Source of the DNA: Pseudomonas putida
Lineage (GTDB): Bacteria > Pseudomonadota > Gammaproteobacteria > Pseudomonadales > Pseudomonadaceae
Direction of reading: 5' to 3'
DNA length: 64,000 bases
Assembly (NCBI RefSeq): GCF_030159595.1
Contig: NZ_BSKJ01000007.1
Location: 124,001 to 188,000 of the forward strand
Both the position numbers and the translations under genes were made by a program. Positions 50,268-58,800 of this stretch are shown here, in pieces. The notes under the pieces are model-generated. The model was not told the DNA's origin. It worked only from the letters and a program-made list of their open reading frames with translations, and searched no databases. The stretch's first letter is position 1, and every line of letters begins with the position of its first letter.

Positions 50268-53042
50268 TCAGGCGGAGGTGACGCGCTCGGCGGGATCGGC
50301 CCCGTGCGCGCGGTTCTGCTTGTTCCAACGCGTCAATAGCAGGCGCAACACGGTATTCCAGCAGTAGCTCACCAGCACCCCGCCGGCGAGCGCCAGGGCT
50401 ACCTCGAACAGCGGGTGATTGAAAACACGGTCCGCCAGCGACTGGAACTGGAAATGCGTCAGGTAGATATACAAGGTTGACGAGGCGATCACGGCACCTG
50501 CCCGCGCAACCAGGGCGGGCACTGGCACCGAGCGGAACCAGATAAGGGCCAGCATCGCCGGCAGGGCGATATCGATATAGTGCGAGAAAGCCTCCCAGCC
50601 AACGCCGGCAATCGCCATCAGGTCCAGCTCACCGACCACCAGCACGGCCACCGCGCTGGCCACCCATTTGCGCGCCGTGGTGTCGGCATGGTGCACGGCC
50701 ATGCCCAGCACCGTGACCGCCAGGAAGTGCTGCGGTACCCGGTTGAACAGCGTACTGGCGTCGAACACCAACCGGTTGAGCACTACATCAAGCGCCACCA
50801 ATGCACAGGCCGCGATAATCAGGCAGCGGAACGGGTCGGCCACAACGATCTGGCGCACGCGCCTGATCGACAGCACCACACCGATGATCAGGATCATCTG
50901 CACCAGCACTTCGATGTACCAGTAGTTGAACAGGCTGACCTCGTTGGCCGGGAACCAGTTGGACACCAGCAGCAGCGATTGCCAGTGCAATTTTTTGTCG
51001 AACACCAGCTGGATCAGCGCGGTGTACAACAGCGTCGGCACCACGATGGCCGCCAGCGACCTGAGCAGCGTACGCGCATCGCCACGTTCTTCGATGGCTT
51101 TGAGCTGGAACCGCGCCAGGCTGATGCCAGAGACCAGGAACAGCACCGACGTTTCGCCGACGATCAACCAGTGGTCGAACTCGCTCAGGTGGCCGACCAC
51201 GATCAGGATAATGGCGAGCATGCGTACGAACACCGGCATTTCCATTACCCGCCACGCGCGCTTGGGGGGCGCACTCAACTCTGCCAGCTGGCTCACAGGT
51301 AGGGTTTCCCAGCGTTCAGGGAGGTGGCCGATCAGCTCTTCCAGCACGCGTGAGGCCTGCACGAACGACAGTGAATCACCGCCCAGTTCGACGAAGCTCA
51401 ACCTGGCGTCCAAACGTGGCACCTGGAGGATGCGTGCCCAGGCGGTGCTCAGCTTTTGCGCCAGTGGGGACAGCAGCAGGTTGGCACTGTCGTCAAAGGG
51501 CGCAGGTAGGGCGCGTTTGTCGAGCTTGCCGTTTGGGGTGAGCGGCAGGGCATCGAGGAACACGAACAGCGCCGGCACCATGTAGTCCGGCAACTGGCCG
51601 CTGAGCGCCTGGCGCAGTTCATCGGCGGTGGTGGGCGTGCGGCTGACGCAATAGGCAACCAGCCGGGGCGAGGCGCTGTCGTGGTTGGCCACGACCACGC
51701 ATTGCCCGATGTGCGGGTGGCGGGTGAGGGCGTTCTCGATTTCCGCCAGCTCGATGCGATGGCCACGGATTTTAACCTGGCTGTCACCGCGCCCCAGAAA
51801 AGTGGCGCTGCCATCGGCCAGATAGGTGCCCAGGTCACCGGTGCGATAACAGCGGTCGCTTGCGGTGCCGGTGAATGGGTTGGCGACGAACTTGGCCTCG
51901 GTCAGCGCCGGGTCGCCCCAGTACCCCTGCGACAGGTAGGGGCTGCGGATCAGGATTTCACCGGTCTCACCCTCGCTGGCCAGTTGGTTGGCCGCATTCA
52001 CGATCAGCAGTTGGGCATTGGCGATGCCCTTGCCCAAAGGGACACGTGCGTTGTCGGCGTGCGGGTCAAGCGTATGGAAGGCCATCGCTTGTGGCGTTTC
52101 GGTGGTGCCATAGAAGTTCACACTGACGGCATTGGGCGCAATGGCACGCATCTGCTGGTACAGCGTCGGGCTGAGCGCATCGCCACCCCAGAACAGGTAG
52201 CGCAGCCGGTCGAGCACCTGGCCGTTCATGTGTGCGCCGGTTTCGATCAGCTTTCCCAGCGGCGGGGTGAGGTGGATCACGCTCACGTTGTGCTGGTGAA
52301 TCCAGCCGGCCAGCCGGGCCGGGTCGGTCAGGGTCGACTGGGCAGGGCAGGCGATGGTCGCGCCAATCGACAGTGGCGTGAACACGTCGCGGTACACCGG
52401 GTCGTGGCCCAGGCCGGAAAGCAGGGAGAAGGTGTCGGCCTGAGTGAAGCCATGCTGGCGCACATGCCAGTCGATGAAGTGCACCAGCGGCGCGTGGTGG
52501 GTGACGATGCCCTTGGGTTCGCCGGTACTGCCCGAGGTGAAGGTGATGTAGGCGGGGTGTTCGGGGTTTACGGCGGGTAGCGCCACAGGCAGGCTGGGGA
52601 AGGCTTGCAGTGCGTCAGCGGGGGCTTGCGGCACCGTGACGACAAGCGGGCAGTCGGTGTCGACAGTTGCCTCGCCACAGCGCAGGACCACGGCCGGCCG
52701 CAACGTGCGGACAATCTGGCCGATGCGCGCAGCAGGGTAGGCGGCGTCGGCCACGGTAAAGGCCAGGCCGGCGCGCAGGCAGCCGAGCATGGCGTACACC
52801 AGCGCGGCGCTACGGCTGGCGACGATGACGACACGATCGGTGCCGCTGGCAGCATTCTCTGCCAAACAGGCGGCAATGCCCTGGCTGATCTGCGCCAGTT
52901 GGGCATAGCTGCAGGTGGTGTGCTGGGCAAGGATGGCGGTGGCATCCGGGCAGCGGCCGGCCTGCTCGAGGAAGGCGTGGTGAATGGGCTGCTCGGCACG
53001 GTACTCCAGGCTCAGCGTCGGGTTCGGGCGCAGGTCCGGCAT
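50268..53042 (-). CDS. Adenylation-carrier-membrane acyltransferase fusion (NRPS-like)
   Basis: 924 residues. (1) Adenylation domain about 20-510: TFTSGSTGEPKGIV, FYGTTETP, YRTGDLGTYLADG, RGHRIELAEIE, PNGKLDKRALP. (2) Phosphopantetheine carrier about 525-585, LSFVELGGDSLSFV with Ser near 557. (3) From about 600, a multi-helix acyltransferase-3 domain that keeps the R-x10-H motif (RMLAIILIVVGH, His near 618) and about 10 hydrophobic helices. There is no condensation or thioesterase domain. A membrane-bound enzyme that activates an amino or carboxylic acid, loads it on its own carrier and passes it to an acceptor is the simplest reading. Start chosen at ATG 53042; ribosome site is weak. Confidence 0.85.
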   Translation of the reverse strand: MPDLRPNPTLSLEYRAEQPIHHAFLEQAGRCPDATAILAQHTTCSYAQLAQISQGIAACLAENAASGTDRVVIVASRSAALVYAMLGCLRAGLAFTVADAAYPAARIGQIVRTLRPAVVLRCGEATVDTDCPLVVTVPQAPADALQAFPSLPVALPAVNPEHPAYITFTSGSTGEPKGIVTHHAPLVHFIDWHVRQHGFTQADTFSLLSGLGHDPVYRDVFTPLSIGATIACPAQSTLTDPARLAGWIHQHNVSVIHLTPPLGKLIETGAHMNGQVLDRLRYLFWGGDALSPTLYQQMRAIAPNAVSVNFYGTTETPQAMAFHTLDPHADNARVPLGKGIANAQLLIVNAANQLASEGETGEILIRSPYLSQGYWGDPALTEAKFVANPFTGTASDRCYRTGDLGTYLADGSATFLGRGDSQVKIRGHRIELAEIENALTRHPHIGQCVVVANHDSASPRLVAYCVSRTPTTADELRQALSGQLPDYMVPALFVFLDALPLTPNGKLDKRALPAPFDDSANLLLSPLAQKLSTAWARILQVPRLDARLSFVELGGDSLSFVQASRVLEELIGHLPERWETLPVSQLAELSAPPKRAWRVMEMPVFVRMLAIILIVVGHLSEFDHWLIVGETSVLFLVSGISLARFQLKAIEERGDARTLLRSLAAIVVPTLLYTALIQLVFDKKLHWQSLLLVSNWFPANEVSLFNYWYIEVLVQMILIIGVVLSIRRVRQIVVADPFRCLIIAACALVALDVVLNRLVFDASTLFNRVPQHFLAVTVLGMAVHHADTTARKWVASAVAVLVVGELDLMAIAGVGWEAFSHYIDIALPAMLALIWFRSVPVPALVARAGAVIASSTLYIYLTHFQFQSLADRVFNHPLFEVALALAGGVLVSYCWNTVLRLLLTRWNKQNRAHGADPAERVTSA

Positions 53043-53133
53043 GATGGGTGAGGGCTCCGCTTGAACGTTGGGGCTGGCTGGTAGCACAACGCTAGTGCAG
53101 GGTGGCCGATGGCGCCAATGCCGCGCGATAGTC

Positions 53134-53152
53134 GGGGCTGTCTGGCAGCCCC
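53134..53152 (-). terminator. Hairpin after dmpR
   Basis: GGGGCTG-TCTGG-CAGCCCC, 28 bases past the dmpR stop on the minus strand and before the adenylation-acyltransferase gene. No long T-run follows. Confidence 0.5.
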
Positions 53153-53179
53153 AAAAATCTCAACCTGTTGCGCAAATGC

Positions 53180-54868
53180 TCAAGGTTTTTCGGGTGCCTT
53201 CTTCAGCCTGTAGGCCAGTGCCGGGCGGGTCATGCCGAGCAGGCGTGCGGCTTCAGAAACGTTCTGCCCACAGCGCTGCAGGGCCTCCTGCATCAGCGCT
53301 TCCTCGACAGCGTCCAGGCCAGTGCCGCTGTCGAGAATCTGCGAAACCCAGCCGGGCGCGGCCTGGTCACTGGCCGCCACCAGCCGGCCATCGCTGCCCA
53401 GGCCAATGCTGTCGATAGCCGGCGGCGCATGCGGGAACAGCGCGTCCAGGCCGATGCTCTGGTTCTCGTCGGTGATGATCACGCCGCGTTCCATGAGGTT
53501 TTCCAGCTCGCGGATGTTGCCCGGCCAGTCGTACTGCAGGCATACCTGCAGGGCCTTGTCGCTGAGGCCGCGGGTTTTCTTGCCATAGCTCTGGTGCAGG
53601 CGGCCGAGGAAATGTTCAATCAGCAGCGGAATGTCTTCGCGGCGCTCCCGCAGCGCCGGGATGTGTACCGGGAACACGTTCAGACGGTAGAACAGGTCGG
53701 CACGGAAGCGCCCGTCCTTCACCGCTTGCTCGAGGTTTTCGTGGGTGGCGGCGATCACCCGCACATCCACCGGCCGCGTGCGGCTGTCACCCACCCGTTC
53801 CAGCTCGCCTTCCTGCAGCACACGCAACAGGCTGGCTTGGGCGCGCGGGGTAAGCTCGACGATTTCGTCCAGGAACAGCGTGCCGCCGTTGGCCCGTTCG
53901 AAGCGGCCCATGCGTGCCTGCTGGGCGCCGGTGTAGGCGCCTTTCTCGACGCCGAACAGCTCGGCTTCGATCAGGTCTGGCGGGATGGTTGCGCAGTTCA
54001 GCGCCACGAACGCTGCACCGGCACGCTCGCTGCGCAGGTGCAGGCTGCGGGCGATCACTTCCTTGCCAACCCCGGTTTCACCCAGCAGCAGTACCGACGC
54101 CTTGCCTGGGGCAACCTTGTCGGTGAGCGCGCAGCAGCGCCGGTACACCGCCGACTGGCCAATGCCGTAGAACTGCCCCGACTCGTATTGCAGGCGCTGG
54201 CGCAGGTTGGCCACCTGCACCTGCAGCGATTGCAGCTCGTCAATCACAGGGTCGCTCTGGAAGTAGCGCAGGAAGGTTTCGGCATCCTCCCATTGCTCCA
54301 CCGGCTTGCCGATGATGCGGCATTCGCTGCCACCGCAGCCGCGACAGCTGATCTCCTTGTACAGCACCTGTCGGCCAAGGAAGAACGAGCTGTAGCTGAT
54401 TGCGTAGCCGAGCAGCATCCAGCACACCGGTTGCTCGGAATGCAGGCCTTCGGATTGGCAGTTTTCCACCTCGAAGGAGTCCTGCCACTCGATATCGGCG
54501 TAGAAGTGGCCGTTGTCCAGGTCGATTTCCAGCTGCAGCGGGCGCACCTTGACCATGCCCTTGAGCGAATGCAGCTGCGGGCCGATGAAGAACATGTCCA
54601 CCGGGCTGCCATTGGGGCGCAGTTTGCGCGCAAGCTCGGCGTCCTTCAGGCCCGACTGGTAGCCCAGGCGCAGGAAAAAGCCCTTGGCCCGCTCCACACC
54701 GAGCATTTCGATCAGTTCGCGGCGCATGCTGGCCATGGTCGCGGCCTGCACCAGCAGCATGCGCTGCTCGTCTAGCCAGATCTTGCCTTCGGTGCCTTCG
54801 AACCGTACCCGTTCGGTCAGGTCCTTCAGCGCCGGCGCAGGTTCAGGCGCCCTGTACTGGGTAATCAT
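53180..54868 (-). CDS. dmpR: Phenol-responsive sigma-54 activator (DmpR/XylR family)
   Basis: 562 residues (DmpR 563). The N-terminal aromatic-sensing domain (XylR_N, about 15-120) starts ERVRFEGTEGKIWLDEQRMLL. A V4R domain follows with Cys-rich ISCRGCGGSECRI (about 155-205), then a B-linker. The AAA+ domain has Walker A GETGVGKE, GAYTGA loop and GGTLFLDEI. The C-terminal Fis HTH is NVSEAARLLGMTRPALAYRLKKA. It is activated directly by phenols and turns on the divergent phenol hydroxylase operon from the paired sites at 55036-55081. Confidence 0.93.
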   Translation of the reverse strand: MITQYRAPEPAPALKDLTERVRFEGTEGKIWLDEQRMLLVQAATMASMRRELIEMLGVERAKGFFLRLGYQSGLKDAELARKLRPNGSPVDMFFIGPQLHSLKGMVKVRPLQLEIDLDNGHFYADIEWQDSFEVENCQSEGLHSEQPVCWMLLGYAISYSSFFLGRQVLYKEISCRGCGGSECRIIGKPVEQWEDAETFLRYFQSDPVIDELQSLQVQVANLRQRLQYESGQFYGIGQSAVYRRCCALTDKVAPGKASVLLLGETGVGKEVIARSLHLRSERAGAAFVALNCATIPPDLIEAELFGVEKGAYTGAQQARMGRFERANGGTLFLDEIVELTPRAQASLLRVLQEGELERVGDSRTRPVDVRVIAATHENLEQAVKDGRFRADLFYRLNVFPVHIPALRERREDIPLLIEHFLGRLHQSYGKKTRGLSDKALQVCLQYDWPGNIRELENLMERGVIITDENQSIGLDALFPHAPPAIDSIGLGSDGRLVAASDQAAPGWVSQILDSGTGLDAVEEALMQEALQRCGQNVSEAARLLGMTRPALAYRLKKAPEKP

Positions 54869-55035
54869 TCGCTTGCGCCCCTTGTTTGTAGTTGTATGGG
54901 GAATCGGCGTGCGCCCGCTCAGGCAAGGCGGGTTTGCTGGTCACGCCGGGACGACCGCAGTCTGCAGGCAAGGCCTGGGTCGTTCTCTTTTCTAAACCGC
55001 CTGAAAGCGGCGCAAAAGTCAATCGCCGGTGACGT
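54869..55035. other. dmpR-proximal part of the divergent control region
   Basis: 167 bases upstream of dmpR. It contains CTACAAACAAGG next to the dmpR ribosome site (read on the minus strand), an A-rich stretch close to, but not a full match to, the Hfq/Crc motif. I see no -35/-10 pair I would commit to for dmpR. Confidence 0.4.
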
Positions 55036-55081
55036 TTGCCATTTGCTCAAACGGCGCTGGCGCATTTGAGCAAATGATCAA
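55036..55081 (+). promoter_or_regulatory. Paired DmpR/XylR upstream activator sites
   Basis: TTGAGCAAATGATCAA (55066-55081) matches 14 of 16 bases of the XylR/DmpR consensus TTGATCAATTGATCAA. TTTGCCATTTGCTCAA (starting near 55036) matches about 11 of 16. The two sites are 30 bases apart, about three helical turns. They lie roughly 140-180 bases upstream of the predicted start of transcription. Confidence 0.75.
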
Positions 55082-55149
55082 ACGGGCAGCCTGCAGCGTG
55101 CGCATAGCGCTGCCTCAGGGCAACGCGTAAACAAATTAAAAGCCTTTAA

Positions 55150-55162
55150 AAACAATTGGTTG
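55150..55162 (+). promoter_or_regulatory. IHF-like site between activator sites and promoter
   Basis: AAACAATTGGTTG fits the IHF consensus WATCAANNNNTTR with one mismatch and is preceded by an A-rich tract. Its position, about -56 to -68 from the predicted start, is where IHF bends DNA in Po and Pu promoters. Confidence 0.55.
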
Positions 55163-55191
55163 GGTTTAGTTCTTGGCGATTTCAACGCGCC

Positions 55192-55206
55192 TGGCACAGC
55201 CGTTGC
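55192..55206 (+). promoter_or_regulatory. Sigma-54 promoter of the phenol hydroxylase operon
   Basis: TGGCACAGCCGTTGC: TGGCAC and TTGC with the -24 GG and -12 GC exactly 10 bases apart. The predicted transcription start is near 55218, about 25 bases before dmpK. Confidence 0.85.
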
Positions 55207-55242
55207 TCTAGCCCATGGCACGTCCAACCAGAGCACCAGCGC

Positions 55243-55500
55243 ATGACTCAAGCCACCACCACCTTCGAGCAAATGCCGCGCTATGTCCGCGTACGTAGCG
55301 AGCCGGACGCGGCCTTCGTCGAGTTCGACTTTGCCATCGGTTACCCGGACCTGTTCGTCGAACTGGTCCTGCCGCGCACGGCCTTCGCCAGCTTCTGCGC
55401 CAGCAACCGGGTGCGCCACATGGACGCTGCGATGGCCGCTGCCGTCGATGCCGACATGCGCAAGTGGCGCTATGGCGAAAGCCGCGACGCGGACGATTGA
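55243..55500 (+). CDS. dmpK: Phenol hydroxylase assembly protein
   Basis: 85 residues (DmpK about 92). Family core PRYVRVRSEPDAAFVEFDFAIGYPDLFVELVLP and CASNRVRHM are visible. DmpK/PhlP0 binds the oxygenase and helps load iron during assembly; it is not part of the active enzyme. First gene of the operon, 37 bases after the -12 element. The ribosome site is weak; ATG 55243 gives the family N-terminus. Confidence 0.9.
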   Translation: MTQATTTFEQMPRYVRVRSEPDAAFVEFDFAIGYPDLFVELVLPRTAFASFCASNRVRHMDAAMAAAVDADMRKWRYGESRDADD

Positions 55501-55531
55501 AGCGCCGCCTGCCGGCGCATTGCATCCCCAC

Positions 55532-55539
55532 AACAACAA
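55532..55539 (+). promoter_or_regulatory. Hfq/Crc-type CA motif before dmpL
   Basis: AACAACAA fits the AANAANAA catabolite-control motif and lies just 5' of the dmpL ribosome site (AGGA). Confidence 0.45.
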
Positions 55540-55555
55540 GTACAGGACGCCTTGC

Positions 55556-56551
55556 ATGAGTATCGAGATCAAGACGGCCACGGTCGAGCCGATCCGCCAG
55601 ACCTTCAGCCACATTCGTCGGCGCTTCGGTGACAAGCCGGCCAGCCGCTACCAAGAAGCCAGCTTCGACATCGAGGCCGCCACCAACTTCCACTACCGTC
55701 CGCTGTGGCAGCCCGAGAAACGGCTCAACGACCCCAGCCGCACCGCCGTGCAGATGGCCGACTGGTACGCCGTCAGCGACCCGCGCCAGTACTACTACGG
55801 CACCTATGTGCAAGCCCGGGCACGCATGCAGGAAAACGCCGAGCACAGCTTCGCCTTCTGCGAAAAGCGCGAGCTGCTGGCCAGCCTGCCGGCCGAAACC
55901 CGGGCCTTGGTCGCTCGCTTGCTGCTGCCGCTGCGTCATGCCGAGCTGGGCGCCAACATGAACAACAGCGGCATCGCTGCTGACGCCTTCGGCACCAGCG
56001 TCACCCAGATGCACATGTTTCACGCCATGGACCGCCTGGCCGTTGCCCAGTACCTGTCGCGCATCGGCCTGCTGCTGGAGGACGACGGCCTGGCGCTGCT
56101 GGCCGAGGCCAAGCAGCGCTGGCTGGACGAGCCGGCTTGGCAAGGGCTGCGCCGCTATGTGGAGGACAGCCTGGTGGTGCGTGACTGGTTCGAGCTGAGC
56201 CTGGCGCAGAACCTGGTCAGCGACGGCCTGCTGTATCCGCTGTTGTTCGAACACTTCGATGCGCAGTTGGTGGCTATCGGGGCAGGGCAACTGGGCATGC
56301 TCACCGAGTTCATGCGCCTGTGGTTCGCCGAAAGCCAGCGCTGGGTCGACGCCCTGGTCAAAACCGCTGCTGCCGAAAGCCCGCACAACCGTGAATTGAT
56401 CGAGGGCTGGGTAAGCCAGTGGCGCAGCCGTGCTGTGCAGGCGCTGTTGCCGTTGGCTGAAGCAGGCCCCGGCCGCGACGCACTGGACGCCATCGACAGC
56501 GCCTTTGGTGCACGCCTGAAAAAACTCGGCCTCAGTGGAGATGCCGCATGA
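55556..56551 (+). CDS. dmpL: Phenol hydroxylase oxygenase, beta subunit
   Basis: 331 residues (DmpL 331). Beta subunit of the multicomponent phenol monooxygenase: EIKTATVEPIRQTFSHIRRRFGDKPASRYQEA, NFHYRPLWQP, DPRQYYYGTYVQARARMQE. It carries no iron ligands of its own but packs against DmpN in the (alpha-beta-gamma)2 oxygenase. AGGA 9 bases before ATG 55556. Its last codons overlap dmpM by ATGA. Confidence 0.93.
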   Translation: MSIEIKTATVEPIRQTFSHIRRRFGDKPASRYQEASFDIEAATNFHYRPLWQPEKRLNDPSRTAVQMADWYAVSDPRQYYYGTYVQARARMQENAEHSFAFCEKRELLASLPAETRALVARLLLPLRHAELGANMNNSGIAADAFGTSVTQMHMFHAMDRLAVAQYLSRIGLLLEDDGLALLAEAKQRWLDEPAWQGLRRYVEDSLVVRDWFELSLAQNLVSDGLLYPLLFEHFDAQLVAIGAGQLGMLTEFMRLWFAESQRWVDALVKTAAAESPHNRELIEGWVSQWRSRAVQALLPLAEAGPGRDALDAIDSAFGARLKKLGLSGDAA

Positions 56552-56817
56552 CTTCCCTCGTGTACATCGCCTTCCAGGACAACGACAGCGCCCGCTACAT
56601 CGTCGAGGCCATCACCCAGGACAACCCGCATGCCCAGGTGCAGCACCAGCCGGCGATGATCCGCGTGCAGGCCGAAGGGCGCCTGGAAATCCACCGCGCC
56701 ACGGTGGAGGAAAAGATTGGCCGCGAATGGGACGTGCAGGAAATGCTGATCGACGTGATCACCCTCGGCGGCAACGTCGAGGAAGACGAAGACTGCTTTG
56801 CCCTGCACTGGAACTGA
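56548..56817 (+). CDS. dmpM: Phenol hydroxylase regulatory (coupling) protein
   Basis: 89 residues (DmpM 90). Cofactor-less effector protein of the MmoB/DmpM family: VYIAFQDNDSARYIVEAI, AMIRVQAEGRLEIHRATVEEKIGREWDVQEMLIDVITLGG region. It binds the oxygenase and tunes diiron reactivity and product release. Start overlaps the dmpL stop. Confidence 0.93.
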   Translation: MTSLVYIAFQDNDSARYIVEAITQDNPHAQVQHQPAMIRVQAEGRLEIHRATVEEKIGREWDVQEMLIDVITLGGNVEEDEDCFALHWN

Positions 56818-56828
56818 TCCGCACAACG

Positions 56829-56838
56829 ACAAGAACAA
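56829..56838 (+). promoter_or_regulatory. Hfq/Crc-type CA motif before dmpN
   Basis: ACAAGAACAA fits ACAANAACAA exactly and lies immediately before the dmpN ribosome site (CGGAG) and ATG 56850. Confidence 0.55.
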
Positions 56839-56849
56839 CGGAGACCACC

Positions 56850-58364
56850 ATGGCCGCCAAGCGCCTCAACCAGAAAGACAAGTACCGCTGCCTGACCCGT
56901 GACCTGGGCTGGGAGCCAAGCTACCAGAGCAAGGACGCCATCTACCCCTACGAGCGGTTCGAAGGCATCAAGATCACTGACTGGGACAAGTGGGAAGACC
57001 CGTTCCGCCTGACCATGGACGCCTACTGGAAGTACCAGGCCGAGAAAGAGAAGAAGCTGTACGCCATCTTCGATGCCTTTGCCCAGAACAACGGCCACCA
57101 GAACATTTCCGATGCCCGCTACGTCAACGCCCTGAAGCTGTTCCTGAGCGGCGTCACACCCCTGGAGTACCAGGCCTACCAAGGCTTTGCCCGGGTTGGC
57201 CGGCACTTTGGCGGCGCCGGCGCGCGCGTGGCCTGCCAGATGCAGGCCATCGACGAGCTGCGCCATGTGCAGACCCAGGTGCACGCCATGAGCCACTACA
57301 ACAAGCACTTCAACGGCCTGCATGACTTTGCCCACATGCACGACCGGGTGTGGTTCCTGTCGGTGCCCAAGTCGTTCTTCGAGGATGCGCGCACGGCCGG
57401 CCCGTTCGAGTTCCTCACCGCCATCTCGTTCTCGTTCGAGTATGTGCTGACCAACTTGCTGTTCGTGCCGTTCATGTCGGGCGCCGCGTTCAACGGCGAC
57501 ATGGCCACGGTCACCTTCGGCTTCTCGGCGCAGTCCGACGAAGCCCGGCACATGACGTTGGGCCTGGAGGTGATCAAGTTCCTGCTGGAGCAACACGAGG
57601 ACAACGTGCCCATCGTGCAGCGCTGGATCGACAAGTGGTTCTGGCGTGGTTACCGGCTGTTGACCCTGGTCGGGATGATGATGGACTACATGCTGCCGAA
57701 CAAGGTGATGTCCTGGGCCGAAGCCTGGGAGGTGTACTTCGAGCAGGCCGGTGGCGCGCTGTTCAAGGACCTGGAGCGCTACGGCATCCGCCCGCCGAAG
57801 TACGTCGAGCAGACGACCATCGGCAAGGAACACATCAGCCACCAAGCCTGGTCGATTTTCTACCAGTACAGCCAGGCCACCAACTTCCACACCTGGATCC
57901 CCACCGACGAGGAACTGGATTGGCTCTCGGCCAAGTACCCGGACACCTTCGACCGCTACTACCGGCCGCGTTACGAGCATTGGCGCGACCTGCAAGCGCG
58001 CGGCGAGCGTTTCTACAACCCGACGCTGCCGATGCTGTGCCAGATCTGCCAGATCCCGCTGGCCTTCACCGAGCCGGATGCGCCCACGCAGCTGAGCCAC
58101 CGTAGCCTGGTGCATGAAGGCGAGCGTTACCACTTCTGCTCCGATGGCTGCTGCGACATTTTCGCCCACGAGCCTGAAAAGTATGTGCAGGCCTGGCTGC
58201 CGGTGCATCAGATATTGCAGGGCAACTGCGGTGGCGGCGATGTCGAGTCGGTGGTGCGCGACTACTACAACATCGACCCTGGGCAGGACAACTTCGAATA
58301 CCAGGGGTCGCCCGAGCAGCAGCGCTGGCAGGCCTTGCAGGGCGCCGGGCGCAAGGCCGGCTGA
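56850..58364 (+). CDS. dmpN: Phenol hydroxylase oxygenase, alpha (diiron) subunit
   Basis: 504 residues. Catalytic subunit that converts phenol to catechol with O2. All diiron ligands are visible: Glu106 (TPLEYQ), Glu136 and His139 (AIDELRHV), Glu197 (FSFEYV), Glu231 and His234 (SDEARHM). A C-terminal zinc-finger-like YHS region has CQICQIPL and HFCSDGCC. GGAG precedes ATG 56850; a longer upstream open frame reads through dmpM out of phase and is not real. It works with DmpL, DmpO, DmpM and the reductase DmpP in the cytoplasm. Confidence 0.95.
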   Translation: MAAKRLNQKDKYRCLTRDLGWEPSYQSKDAIYPYERFEGIKITDWDKWEDPFRLTMDAYWKYQAEKEKKLYAIFDAFAQNNGHQNISDARYVNALKLFLSGVTPLEYQAYQGFARVGRHFGGAGARVACQMQAIDELRHVQTQVHAMSHYNKHFNGLHDFAHMHDRVWFLSVPKSFFEDARTAGPFEFLTAISFSFEYVLTNLLFVPFMSGAAFNGDMATVTFGFSAQSDEARHMTLGLEVIKFLLEQHEDNVPIVQRWIDKWFWRGYRLLTLVGMMMDYMLPNKVMSWAEAWEVYFEQAGGALFKDLERYGIRPPKYVEQTTIGKEHISHQAWSIFYQYSQATNFHTWIPTDEELDWLSAKYPDTFDRYYRPRYEHWRDLQARGERFYNPTLPMLCQICQIPLAFTEPDAPTQLSHRSLVHEGERYHFCSDGCCDIFAHEPEKYVQAWLPVHQILQGNCGGGDVESVVRDYYNIDPGQDNFEYQGSPEQQRWQALQGAGRKAG

Positions 58365-58406
58365 GCGATCGAACTGCCAGGGCGCCGTTGACGCGCCCTG
58401 GTCCTG

Positions 58407-58416
58407 ACAAGAACAA
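58407..58416 (+). promoter_or_regulatory. Hfq/Crc-type CA motif before dmpO
   Basis: A second exact ACAAGAACAA, directly before the dmpO ribosome site (AGAGG) and ATG 58430. Confidence 0.55.
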
Positions 58417-58429
58417 GAGGAACAACGCC

Positions 58430-58789
58430 ATGCCCGTGACCGCCATCGGCACCTACACTGCCCAGCCCCTGGACCGCCAGGCCAACTTCCACGGCGCCCA
58501 GCTGGTGTACCTGTGCTGGGAAAACCACCTGCTGTTCTGCGCTCCGTTCACCCTGCCGGTTGACCCGGCGCTGCCCTTTGCCGCTTTCATCGAGCAGGTG
58601 GTCAAGCCGGCCATTGCCCTGCACCCGGATGCTGCCCAGGTGGACTTCGCCACTGCACGGTGGCGCCTGGATGACCAGCCCTTCACGCCCGACCTGGCCC
58701 GTGGACTGGCAGCCAACGGCATCACCCACAAAAGCCTGCTGCACCTGCACACCCCCGGCCTTGAAGGCCTGGGCGGCAGCCACAACTGA
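58430..58789 (+). CDS. dmpO: Phenol hydroxylase oxygenase, gamma subunit
   Basis: 119 residues (DmpO 119). Small oxygenase subunit: YTAQPLDRQANFHGAQLVYLCWENHLLFCAPFTLPVD region and a C-terminal LLHLHTPGLEGLGGSHN. Completes the alpha-beta-gamma protomer. AGAGG lies upstream of the ATG. Confidence 0.93.
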   Translation: MPVTAIGTYTAQPLDRQANFHGAQLVYLCWENHLLFCAPFTLPVDPALPFAAFIEQVVKPAIALHPDAAQVDFATARWRLDDQPFTPDLARGLAANGITHKSLLHLHTPGLEGLGGSHN

Positions 58790-58800
58790 GGAATGCCGCC

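Noticed and set aside
56595..58208. 537-codon open frame antisense to dmpM/dmpN
   Set aside because: dmpN on the plus strand has all its diiron ligands; the antisense frame is a GC3 artefact.
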